Assembly: GCA_964634685.1 (NCBI GenBank)
Contig: CAZWLD010000026.1
Location: 1 to 31,208, forward strand
Origin: CAZWLD01 sp964634685
GTDB taxonomy: Bacteria > Bacillota_I > Bacilli_A > Acholeplasmatales > JAEDCM01
DNA length: 31,208 nucleotides
Direction of reading: 5' to 3'
This document shows, piece by piece, positions 24,248 through 31,208 of the stretch (the first letter of the stretch is position 1; every line of letters starts with the position of its first letter). Both the position numbers and the translations under genes were made by a program. Below the pieces are notes generated by a model. The model saw only the letters and a program-made list of their open reading frames with translations. It was not told where the DNA came from and ran no database searches.

Positions 24248-24276
24248 TTGAAAAAATTTGGGGTAAATGCTATTAT
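24248..24276 (+). promoter_or_regulatory. Promoter of the dead acetyltransferase gene
   Basis: TTGAAA (24248-24253) and TATTAT (24271-24276) are 17 bases apart. A ribosome site GAGGTG follows at 24299-24304. The control region looks intact although the gene behind it is broken. Confidence 0.7.
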
Positions 24277-24298
24277 TGTCATATAGATTATTTTATTG

Positions 24299-24528
24299 AG
24301 GTGCGTTTGTCGATATTTATGAAAAATGTCCGATTTTGGAAAATGAAAGAGGCTATAATATTCTGGCAAATGGCTTACGATAATAGATGGTTTTCAAGAT
24401 TGTCAATTGTTAATAAAAAAGCCAAAACAGTTATTGGAACTGTTGAGGTTTGCCTTAGAGCATCTAATGACTTTTTTAATAATATGGGAATCTTGAGATT
24501 TGATGATGGTTATTGGATTATTAAATAA
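24299..24528 (+). pseudogene. Decayed GNAT acetyltransferase gene with internal deletion
   Basis: Two pieces of a typical acetyltransferase lie in different frames. The first, from about 24308, reads VDIYEKCPILENER, the usual start of the family. The second, from about 24342, reads MKEAIIFWQMAYDNRWFSRL, SIVNKKAKTVIGTVE and NNMGILRFD, which matches the middle of the same protein (strand with IGTVE). Between them the usual 40-60 residues are missing, and the frame changes at a GAAAATGAAAG stretch (24337-24347). The tail breaks off at DGYWIIK and lacks the acetyl-CoA loop. The frame from GTG 24301 is open for 75 codons but starts with unrelated residues (RLSIFMKNVRFWK). Confidence 0.75.
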
Positions 24529-24549
24529 AGGGCTTATTAAAGCCTTTTT
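24527..24549 (+). terminator. Weak terminator behind the dead acetyltransferase gene
   Basis: AAAGGGCTT with AAAGCCTTTTT forms an imperfect stem with a T-run, between the remnant and the DUF1848 gene. It may be leaky, so transcription from 24276 could reach the next genes. Confidence 0.55.
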
Positions 24550-24561
24550 CGAGGTGAATTT

Positions 24562-25512
24562 ATGATTTTAAACATTAGCGGAAGAACTGATATTGTTAAT
24601 TATTATACGAAATGGCTTCTAAAAAGATTTGAAGAAGGCTTTGTTTATTCCAGAAATCCCGTTTATCCGAAAAAAATCCATCGGATTAGCCTCAAGCCTA
24701 CGGATGTTGATTTTATTATTTTTTGTTCAAAAAACTACGAACCGATTTTAGATTATATAAAGGATTTTGATGAAAAATATCGGATAATGTGTCAATACAC
24801 GATAACACCGTATGGAGCCGACATTGAGCCAAACGTTCCCTCAATTGTAAAATCAATAGATACCCTAATTCGATTATCCAAAATAATAGGTAAAGAAAAA
24901 ATGGTTTTACGCTTTGATCCTTTAATTATTTGTGATGATTATCCGATTGAGCGAATTACAAAAACCTTCGAATATATTATCGAAAAAACGCACAGCTATA
25001 TATCCTTTTGCGTCACGAGCTTTGTTGTATTATATAAAAAAGTTTTACGTAATTTTAAAAATATCCGCGAAATAACAAAAGATGAAAGATTGCTTTTATG
25101 CAAAGAATTAGGTGCTATTGCCAAAAAGTATGATGTTACCCTGCAGCTATGTGCTGACAAGGATGATTATTCGTCTTATGGAATAGCTAAGGGTGCTTGC
25201 GTTACGCAAGAATTACTGGAAAAAACCTTTGGTGTTTCAATAGAATCAGCCAAAAAAGGAAAGTTCCGCGAGGAATGTGGATGCTTAACGATGCATAATT
25301 TAGGTGACTATAATACATGCTTAAACCAATGTCTATATTGCTACGCAAATCAAACTCCATTATTGCCTAAACAAATTATAAAGCAACATCATCCAGATTC
25401 ACCTTTATTAATTGGCGAGGTTATGGATGATGATGAAATTGTTGATATGAAGGATGAAATGATTGTTAAAAGGAAGGAAAGAGATCTTTTTGATCTTTGG
25501 GAGGAACAATGA
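24562..25512 (+). CDS. DUF1848 family protein
   Basis: A 316-aa protein with all the marks of DUF1848: ISGRTDIVNYYTKW at the start, YSRNPVYPKKIHRISL (about 29-44), CQYTITPYG (about 78-86), FDPLII (about 117-122) and a C-terminal cysteine cluster ECGCLTMHNLGDYNTC followed by NQCLYCYANQ (together about 236-262). The cluster has a CxxC (CLYC) and several other Cys, so it probably binds a metal or an Fe-S cluster. Its function is unknown; I have no basis to call it a radical SAM enzyme. The stop overlaps the start of the deformylase-like gene (ATGA), which suggests linked expression. The start has GAGGTGA upstream. Confidence 0.85.
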   Translation: MILNISGRTDIVNYYTKWLLKRFEEGFVYSRNPVYPKKIHRISLKPTDVDFIIFCSKNYEPILDYIKDFDEKYRIMCQYTITPYGADIEPNVPSIVKSIDTLIRLSKIIGKEKMVLRFDPLIICDDYPIERITKTFEYIIEKTHSYISFCVTSFVVLYKKVLRNFKNIREITKDERLLLCKELGAIAKKYDVTLQLCADKDDYSSYGIAKGACVTQELLEKTFGVSIESAKKGKFREECGCLTMHNLGDYNTCLNQCLYCYANQTPLLPKQIIKQHHPDSPLLIGEVMDDDEIVDMKDEMIVKRKERDLFDLWEEQ

Positions 25513-25922
25513 TAAAAGAGATAAACAGGGATATTTTTTTGTTGAAAATCAAGGCTTTAGATTGCACAAAGGATGATTTCCAAATTGGAATTGATTTATT
25601 AGATACCTTAAAATTTCATCATGCATCTTGCGTAGGAATGGCGGCTAATATGATTGGCAAGCCAAAAAGAATCATTGCCTTTTTGGATGAGAGCCAATAT
25701 GTTGTGATGTATAATCCAAAGATAATCGCCTATTTAGGGTATGAATATGAGGCGATGGAGGGATGTCTTTCTTTGGATGGGAAAAGAAAAGCTAAACGAA
25801 ATACAAAAATCAAGGTCGGCTATTACGATCAAGGCTTTAAATACCGAATCAAAACCTATTCGGATTTTACAGCTCAGATTATCCAACATGAGCTTGATCA
25901 TTTGGAAGGAATAATAATATAA
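25509..25922 (+). CDS. Peptide deformylase-like protein, motif I altered
   Basis: A 137-aa protein of the deformylase family, shorter than housekeeping Def (150-185 aa). Motif II EGCLSLDG (about 85-92) and motif III QHELDHLEG (about 125-133) give the Cys and two His that bind the metal and the catalytic Glu. Motif I is GMAANMIG instead of the usual GLAAPQVG, so the conserved Gln that steadies the reaction state is Met. Similar short proteins are common in anaerobic Firmicutes. It may act on a special substrate or be a secondary enzyme. The start ATG 25509 overlaps the stop of the DUF1848 gene, behind GGGAGG; TTG 25497 lies upstream of the site. Confidence 0.8.
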   Translation: MIKEINRDIFLLKIKALDCTKDDFQIGIDLLDTLKFHHASCVGMAANMIGKPKRIIAFLDESQYVVMYNPKIIAYLGYEYEAMEGCLSLDGKRKAKRNTKIKVGYYDQGFKYRIKTYSDFTAQIIQHELDHLEGIII

Positions 25923-25956
25923 TTTCCAATAAATAAATGTAAGAAGATATCATAAA

Positions 25957-25971
25957 TTGTGATATAATTGA
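25957..25971 (+). promoter_or_regulatory. Extended -10 promoter of the TtcA-like gene
   Basis: TATAAT (25963-25968) with TG one base upstream. These 15 bases are identical to 2975-2989. No good -35 box is seen. Confidence 0.6.
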
Positions 25972-25989
25972 CTTAAATGAGGAATGAAT

Positions 25990-26826
25990 ATGGAACGTTA
26001 TTTACAAATAGAAAGAAGTATTATCACAACATATCGAAAAAAGCTATGGGTACCCTTTATTAAGGCTGTTAAGGAATTTAAGCTAATAAATGAAGGGGAT
26101 AAAATTGCCGTTTGTATTAGTGGTGGTAAGGATTCAATGCTTATGGCCAAATTAATTGAAGAAATAAAAAAGCATGGTGATTGTAATTTTGAGGTTCACT
26201 ATATTGTTATGGACCCAGGGTATAGTGTGGAGAACCGCAATAAAATCATCGAAAACGCTAAAATAATGAACATTCCAATTGAAATATTTGATTCAGATAT
26301 TTTTGAAATTGTGACTAATATGGATGATAATCCATGCTATTTATGTGCTCGGATGCGAAGAGGCTGTTTATATAAAAAAGCCCAACAGCTTGGTTGCAAT
26401 AAAATTGCCTTAGGGCATCATTTTGATGATGTTATTGAAACCGTATTGATGGGGATGCTTTATGCTGGCCAAATCCAAACGATGATGCCAAAGCTTCATT
26501 CGAACAATTATCCTAATATGGAAATAATTCGGCCAATGTACTATATTCGCGAGCACGATATAAATTTTTGGAAGAAATACAATGATTTAGATTTTATTCG
26601 TTGTGCTTGTCGATTCACTGAACAGGCATCATGCGACAATGGGTTATCTAAACGCAAGGAAATCAAGGATTTGATTAAAGAGCTTCATAAGGTTAATCCT
26701 TACGTTGAGAATAACATTTATCGTAGTATGTATAATGTTAATTTGAATATGGTTATTGAGTATAGCAAGGACGGAAAAAAATATAATTTTTTAGATACCT
26801 ATGATGAGGATGATTCGGATGAATAG
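25990..26826 (+). CDS. TtcA-like tRNA thiolation enzyme (PP-loop ATPase)
   Basis: A 278-aa protein of the TtcA/TilS/CTU1 family, which activates a tRNA base with ATP and inserts sulfur. The PP-loop is SGGKDS (about 44-49), followed by CYLCARM (about 116-122, the CxxC of the TtcA Fe-S cluster), ALGHHFDDVIET (about 140-151) and a later CACRF (about 207-211), which can give the third Cys. TtcA makes 2-thiocytidine at position 32 in gamma-proteobacteria; the exact base in Firmicutes homologues is less certain. ATG 25990 is preferred, being 6 bases from GAGGA (25979-25983), while ATG 25984 is too close to it. It overlaps tcdA by 8 bases. Confidence 0.82.
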   Translation: MERYLQIERSIITTYRKKLWVPFIKAVKEFKLINEGDKIAVCISGGKDSMLMAKLIEEIKKHGDCNFEVHYIVMDPGYSVENRNKIIENAKIMNIPIEIFDSDIFEIVTNMDDNPCYLCARMRRGCLYKKAQQLGCNKIALGHHFDDVIETVLMGMLYAGQIQTMMPKLHSNNYPNMEIIRPMYYIREHDINFWKKYNDLDFIRCACRFTEQASCDNGLSKRKEIKDLIKELHKVNPYVENNIYRSMYNVNLNMVIEYSKDGKKYNFLDTYDEDDSDE

Positions 26827-27502
26827 ATTTGAAAGAACCGAAATGGTTATTGGCAGCGAAGCTATGGAAAAGCTAAAAAGGAGCACGATTATTGTTTTTG
26901 GCGTTGGCGGTGTTGGTGGCTATGTTTGTGAAGCCTTAGCGCGAGCTGGAGTTGGTAATATCTCATTAGTTGATAACGATGTTGTTTCTTTGTCGAATAT
27001 TAATCGTCAGATTATTGCTTTGGAATCGACATTAGGAAGACCTAAGGTTTCGGTGATGAAGGAGCGAATTAAGGATATCAATCCTTTATGCAATGTAAAG
27101 GAATACAACCAATTTTATGATGCGAATAATCCTCTTGATTTAGTTGGATATGATTACATTATTGATTGTATTGATACTGTTACTTCCAAAATTATGCTTG
27201 TGATGGAAGCAAAGAAATTAGATATTCCGATTATTTCATCGATGGGGACCGGAAATAAGCTTGACCCAACGCGTCTTGAGATTTCCGATATTTCGAAAAC
27301 CTCAGTTTGTCCTCTCGCTCGGGTAATGCGCTATGAGCTAAGAAAAAGAGGAATCAATCATTTAAAGGTTCTTTATTCGAAGGAGGAGCCATTACATATT
27401 GTTGTGGAAGGAAAAAGACATGCCCCTGGTTCAATATCCTTTGTTCCTTCTGTTGCAGGATTAATAATTGCAAGTGAGGTTGTAAAGGATCTTATAAGGT
27501 AG
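26819..27502 (+). CDS. tcdA: tRNA threonylcarbamoyladenosine dehydratase
   Basis: A 227-aa E1-like (ThiF/MoeB/HesA) enzyme that cyclises t6A at position 37 of ANN-decoding tRNAs to ct6A. The opening FERTEMVIG, the ATP-binding VFGVGGVGGYVCEALARAG (about 26-44), LVDNDVVSLSNINRQI (about 50-65) and IDCIDTVTSK (about 112-121) are all as in TcdA. The C-terminal PGSISFVPSVAGLIIA is a family hallmark. The CxxC zinc pairs of ThiF are absent, which also fits TcdA. ATG 26819 is used because GAGGA (26806-26810) is 8 bases upstream. The overlap with the TtcA-like gene makes a two-gene tRNA-modification unit. Confidence 0.9.
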   Translation: MNRFERTEMVIGSEAMEKLKRSTIIVFGVGGVGGYVCEALARAGVGNISLVDNDVVSLSNINRQIIALESTLGRPKVSVMKERIKDINPLCNVKEYNQFYDANNPLDLVGYDYIIDCIDTVTSKIMLVMEAKKLDIPIISSMGTGNKLDPTRLEISDISKTSVCPLARVMRYELRKRGINHLKVLYSKEEPLHIVVEGKRHAPGSISFVPSVAGLIIASEVVKDLIR

Positions 27503-27511
27503 GTGGTAAAA

Positions 27512-29323
27512 TTGAATGAAAGGAAAAAGCTTCGAAAAATAATTGGAAATGCTCTTTATTCTTTAGTTCCTTTTGAATTGTTTTACAAAATAATTGGAGC
27601 CGTAATCCTGATTCCAATTTTAATTTCAATTTTAAATGGGACTGTTAGGTTATCGGGTTTTTCTTATGTAACCGAAGAAAATATTTTTGACTTTTTATTA
27701 AAACCACAAACCATTTTTATCTTACTTCTTTTGATTATCTTTTTTGCTTTATATGTTTTTATAGAAATATCAGCTATTGTGATATCTGTTAATAATGCCT
27801 TATATGGAAAAAGAATAACGCTTAGGTATTTAGTTTATCAAGTATTATTATCAGTTAAAAAAACTTTGTTTTATAAAAATTTACCAATGTTTTTAATTGC
27901 TTTGATTTTTGTGCCCTTGGTTGGAGTTGGTTTTTCCTCAAGTGCTATCAGTAATATTAGTATCTTAAATTATGTTTATCGTTTGGTTGATGATATTACG
28001 TGGCTTAAGGTTATCTGTAACATTTTGTTTTTTGTTATTTGTGCTGTCGCTATTTTATTTATGTTTGCCTTTCAATACTATTTGCTTAATAAAGAAAGTC
28101 CTCTTAAATCTCTTCGTTTAAGTGTTTCTTTAGTAATCAAAAAATATAAGAAGATTCTAAAAGGTTTTGGATTATTCTTTCTTATTATTATCTTACCATT
28201 AACATTGATTTTTTTACTAATTTTTGGTATGTTATATTTATTAATATTAGGCACAAATAATTTGCCGGGTTATGTAACAATTATTTTCTCAATAATGATA
28301 GCATCCTCAGTTTTTATGCTTTTCATCATTCAAACATTATCAGTTATTTCCTTCTTTATTTTCTCAACAGCACTGTTCTTTGAATGTGGAGAGAATAAAT
28401 ATGTACCTATTCACCCTGAGGAATATAAAAAAATAACCTATGGGAGAATTGGTAAAATTCAGAAGGTTGTTTTTTCCGTTACAGCTCTGCTAGTTATCGG
28501 ACAAGCGATCCTTTTCTATTTACGACTAGATCAAGGCTTGCTCGATAATGTTGATGGTTCAACTTTAGTTACCGCTCATCGTGGTATGGCTAATAAAGCC
28601 CCCGAGAACAGTCTTTCTTCAATCAATTATGCTATTTTGGAGTATATTGATTTTGTTGAAATTGATGTTCAAGAAACGAAGGATGGACGGATTGTTTTAG
28701 TCCATGATTCAAACTTAAAAAAATATACGAGTGGGGTAATTAATAAAAATATCTGGGATACTAATTATGATGAAATCAAGGATTTAGATTTTGGCTCTTG
28801 GTATGGCCCAGATTTTAAAGATGAGAGAATTGCAACCTTAGAGGAAGCAATTGCTTTATGTGATGGTAAGATTCGAATAAACATTGAGCTAAAGGACAAT
28901 GGACATTCGGTTGATTTGCCAAGACGGGTGCATGCGATATTGGAGGAAAATGATTTCATTAATTCCTGTGTAATTACCTCGCAAAACATCACTTTCCTTC
29001 GCCAAATGAAGGAATTATCAGAGGAATATGAGGTTGGATATTTAGTATCTCTCGGCTTAGGAAAATATTATAATGAGACCGATATGGATTTTTACAGTGT
29101 GAATTATAATTTTGTGACAAAGGATTTAGTGACGAAGCTTCATAAAAGGGGACAAAAAATCCACGCTTGGACTGTCGATGATCCGGATGAAATTGAGCGT
29201 TTAACTGAATTGGGCGTTGATAATATCATTACAGATAAGGCGGATGAAGTAAAAAAACAGGTTATCATTAAAAGAACAAAAACGAGTTTTTTTATCGGGA
29301 AATTGGTTGATTTAATATCTTAG
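27512..29323 (+). CDS. Membrane-anchored glycerophosphodiester phosphodiesterase
   Basis: A 603-aa two-part protein. Residues 1-340 hold about eight membrane helices (the GPDPase membrane domain), the last near 320-340. Residues 350-595 form a GDPD domain on the outer side: TAHRGMANKAPENS (about 354-367), VEIDVQETKDGRIVLVHD (about 382-399) with the metal-binding Glu-x-Asp and HD, and NIELKDNG near 455. GDPDs split glycerophosphodiesters to glycerol 3-phosphate and an alcohol; membrane-bound forms in Gram-positives may act on phospholipid or teichoic acid parts. The start is TTG 27512, 5 bases from AGGTGG; GTG 27503 is in that site. It follows tcdA by 9 bases. Confidence 0.9.
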   Translation: MNERKKLRKIIGNALYSLVPFELFYKIIGAVILIPILISILNGTVRLSGFSYVTEENIFDFLLKPQTIFILLLLIIFFALYVFIEISAIVISVNNALYGKRITLRYLVYQVLLSVKKTLFYKNLPMFLIALIFVPLVGVGFSSSAISNISILNYVYRLVDDITWLKVICNILFFVICAVAILFMFAFQYYLLNKESPLKSLRLSVSLVIKKYKKILKGFGLFFLIIILPLTLIFLLIFGMLYLLILGTNNLPGYVTIIFSIMIASSVFMLFIIQTLSVISFFIFSTALFFECGENKYVPIHPEEYKKITYGRIGKIQKVVFSVTALLVIGQAILFYLRLDQGLLDNVDGSTLVTAHRGMANKAPENSLSSINYAILEYIDFVEIDVQETKDGRIVLVHDSNLKKYTSGVINKNIWDTNYDEIKDLDFGSWYGPDFKDERIATLEEAIALCDGKIRINIELKDNGHSVDLPRRVHAILEENDFINSCVITSQNITFLRQMKELSEEYEVGYLVSLGLGKYYNETDMDFYSVNYNFVTKDLVTKLHKRGQKIHAWTVDDPDEIERLTELGVDNIITDKADEVKKQVIIKRTKTSFFIGKLVDLIS

Positions 29324-29334
29324 GAGTTGATTTT

Positions 29335-30195
29335 ATGACATTAGTTTATTCATTTATTAGTACATTCTTTTTAAATTATTTCCTTTGTTGGATTCTTAAT
29401 TTAATGGGGAAAGGAACCTTTAAGGTCAAATTTATCGTTGTCACTATTGTCGATTTATTAATGCTAGGCAATGAGTGCTTGAATTATATCCCTTATTTAT
29501 TGATGGTAGAAGAAAATAGGGGCTATCTTATTTTTGAGTTTATTTTGTCAATACTAGGAATTATCATTGGTTATTTTGTTATCCTTCAGGTTGTTAATGA
29601 TGGCAGTAAATTGTTTCATTTCAAAAGTAAAAGGACAAGAGATTTTGAATCCGCCCAAAAGAAAGAAAAAGAAGACCTCATGCTTAAGGGTGGAATGAAT
29701 AATATTGTCTTAGCTGTTGGAATTATATTACTTTCAGCTTTGTCAATCTTTTTCTTCTTTAAGAATAATTATTTGTATTTTGGTATTTGTTGCGGTGTTG
29801 CCGTTTTGTGCCTTGTTATGCTTGTTATTTCTTTGATAAAAAAGCAAAAGAAATACACCTTGATTTTATTGGTAGAGGCTAATGAAAGATTTTATTCCTT
29901 CAGTAAGGAAATTGATAAAAATCAAGATTATAAGGAATGCTTTAAGCCTTTATCGGATGTTTATATTATTAGGCCTTATGGAAGTGTTTCATATGGGCAT
30001 GAGAATCACGTTGTTTTTGGATTAAAAACCGATAATGTTGATGAGGAATATTTAAATATCGATATGGGAAAAAATAAGTATCCTTTCTATAAAAAGATAG
30101 TAAAGGAATTTGATGGTAAAAAGATATATAAGCTTGTGATTGATGAATCCGATTCATTAATTAGTAAAGAAGAAATCCAAAATCTAAGGGCATAA
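29335..30195 (+). CDS. Membrane protein of unknown function
   Basis: I do not recognise this 286-aa protein. Four to five hydrophobic segments are seen (about 3-22, 29-50, 64-86, 123-143, 147-168) with a charged cytoplasmic loop KSKRTRDFESAQKKEKEDLM (about 98-117). The last 110 residues are soluble, with a TLILLVEANERFYSF strand and a DVYIIRPYGSVSYGHENH segment. The ribosome site GGAG is close to ATG 29335, and the gene lies 11 bases behind the GDPD gene, which suggests co-transcription and perhaps a related envelope role. It ends 24 bases before the fructokinase gene. Confidence 0.75.
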   Translation: MTLVYSFISTFFLNYFLCWILNLMGKGTFKVKFIVVTIVDLLMLGNECLNYIPYLLMVEENRGYLIFEFILSILGIIIGYFVILQVVNDGSKLFHFKSKRTRDFESAQKKEKEDLMLKGGMNNIVLAVGIILLSALSIFFFFKNNYLYFGICCGVAVLCLVMLVISLIKKQKKYTLILLVEANERFYSFSKEIDKNQDYKECFKPLSDVYIIRPYGSVSYGHENHVVFGLKTDNVDEEYLNIDMGKNKYPFYKKIVKEFDGKKIYKLVIDESDSLISKEEIQNLRA

Positions 30196-30219
30196 AAGAT
30201 TTGAAAGGATGAGGCTTTG

Positions 30220-31128
30220 ATGATTTTATCAGTTGGTGAAATTTTAGTTGACATGATTGCGGAAGTAAAAGATGATAATGTTTCTTATCTACGAAAAGCC
30301 GGAGGAGCTCCTTTTAATGTTGCCTGTGGAATTAATAAGCTTGGAGGAAAAACGGCCTTTGTGGGAGCGGTTGGTGATGATATTCCTGGGCATTTTTTAG
30401 TTGATTTTGCTAAAAATCAAAACCTTGATGGTCTTCTGATATCAATTGATAAAAGCAGAAATACGACATTGGCTTTTGTGGACATTGACAAATCGGGAGA
30501 AAGGTCTTTTGGCTTTTATCGTAAAAATACAGCGGATTATCATCTTCCTTTAGTTAGTGAAGAATTATTTAACAAGGCTTCAATTATTCATATTGGGTCA
30601 TTAATGTTATCAACAGAAATTGGATATAAATATGCTATGGATTTAATAACAAAAGCCAAGGCTGTTAATAAATTAATAAGCTTTGATGTTAATTATAGAA
30701 CGGATATTTTCCCTAATGAAAATGAAGCCATTTTGCGATATAAAGCCATTATTGAGAAGGCTAATATTGTCAAGCTATCCTCTGATGAGGTATCAATTTT
30801 TAAAGAAGATTATGTTGATGAGATTTCAAAGGGACGTTTAGTATGTATTACCCTTGGATCTGATGGAAGTAAATATCTTTATGATGGTTTACAGGGCTTT
30901 GTTAAAACGATTAAGGTTAAGCCTATCGACACAACGGGGGCTGGCGATGCCTTTTATGCCGGCTTGTTGACGAAATTAGATGGATTAACAAAGGATAAAT
31001 GGACAAAAGAGGTTTTAGATAGCGCCTTTTTGTTTGGCAATGTTTGCGGAGCCTTGAACACGCAAGGCTTGGGGGCAATCGATCATTTTCCTTCGATTTT
31101 AGATGTCAATAAGTATATTGATTTATAA
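30220..31128 (+). CDS. scrK: PfkB-family fructokinase
   Basis: A 302-aa ribokinase/PfkB sugar kinase that would phosphorylate fructose to fructose 6-phosphate in the cytoplasm. The visible parts are LSVGEILVDMIAE at the start, KAGGAPFNVACGINKLGG (about 26-43, PfkB signature 1 with the GG-A-N pattern) and DTTGAGDAFYAGLL (about 242-255, signature 2 with the catalytic Asp). FVGAVGDD and TTLAFV are fructokinase-like. No transporter or regulator of sucrose use is adjacent, so the exact sugar is an inference. ATG 30220 is used, 5 bases from GAGG (30211-30214); TTG 30217 is too close. The 80 bases after the gene hold no visible feature. Confidence 0.87.
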   Translation: MILSVGEILVDMIAEVKDDNVSYLRKAGGAPFNVACGINKLGGKTAFVGAVGDDIPGHFLVDFAKNQNLDGLLISIDKSRNTTLAFVDIDKSGERSFGFYRKNTADYHLPLVSEELFNKASIIHIGSLMLSTEIGYKYAMDLITKAKAVNKLISFDVNYRTDIFPNENEAILRYKAIIEKANIVKLSSDEVSIFKEDYVDEISKGRLVCITLGSDGSKYLYDGLQGFVKTIKVKPIDTTGAGDAFYAGLLTKLDGLTKDKWTKEVLDSAFLFGNVCGALNTQGLGAIDHFPSILDVNKYIDL

Positions 31129-31208
31129 AAAAAACTAATAGTAAAACTCAAAAATTAGGATAAACGCATGAAACCGTTGTAAATTATAAAGCATATCTTT
31201 TAATTTCA

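Noticed and set aside
1..31208. CRISPR array or phage-defence operon.
   Set aside because: No series of evenly spaced direct repeats and no cas or nuclease-helicase gene sets were seen; the DUF4143 ATPase alone is not evidence of a defence system.

Overview
The window reads as a chromosomal segment of a low-GC, AT-rich Gram-positive bacterium of the Bacillota (Firmicutes). The closest feel is the Erysipelotrichia or Acholeplasma-like side of the phylum, but no 16S or other marker gene is present, so this is an inference. TGA is used as a stop (for example at 8017-8019 and 5085-5087) and tryptophan is TGG, so the code is standard, not the Mycoplasma code. The tRNAs resemble those of Bacillus and carry CCA in the DNA. 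Almost every intact gene is on the + strand, in tight runs with overlapping or nearly touching ends.

Layout. (1) 1-5766: a cell-envelope glycosylation module: a YfhO-type membrane glycosyltransferase, a polyprenyl-phosphate glycosyltransferase and a GtrA-type flippase. It runs into uridine kinase and MTA/SAH nucleosidase. (2) 5853-6409: a tRNA operon, Glu-Arg-Pro-Gly-Cys, with a consensus promoter and a terminator. (3) 6410-8400: an accessory pocket behind the tRNAs with an orphan HipA-like kinase and, on the minus strand, the tail of a dead GGDEF (diguanylate cyclase) gene. (4) 8519-11958: Na/phosphate transporter with a PhoU tail, an S66 peptidase and the S4-domain protein YlmH. (5) 11980-20263: a dead ABC exporter gene, then a long run starting with a MarR repressor: two ABC half-transporters, an NAD(P)HX dehydratase, an MFS transporter, a threonine aldolase and a lipoprotein. 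(6) 20318-20499: a second, identical tRNA-Glu with its own promoter, hairpin and terminator. (7) 20500-24560: an accessory stretch with a DUF4143 ATPase between two related palindromes, gene remnants, a GNAT acetyltransferase, a DUF3795 protein and a nucleoside phosphorylase. (8) 24562-31128: DUF1848 protein, a deformylase-like protein, a TtcA-like thiolase, TcdA, a membrane-anchored glycerophosphodiester phosphodiesterase, an unknown membrane protein and a fructokinase.

How the parts work together. Genes 123-4489 match the three-component systems that glycosylate lipoteichoic or wall teichoic acid in Bacillus and Listeria. The MarR gene has a dyad operator over its own -35 box and overlaps the first ABC gene. 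The two ABC subunits look like an asymmetric heterodimer with one degenerate and one working ATP site, suggesting a drug- or metabolite-inducible exporter. TtcA-like and TcdA both belong to tRNA-modification families and overlap.

The most unusual points are the paired palindromes around the DUF4143 ATPase, the shrunken epimerase half of the NAD(P)HX repair protein, and at least three genes caught in decay, two of them with internal deletions that kept both gene ends. I did not find a clearly new multi-gene system. Protein family calls come from reading motifs, not from database searches.
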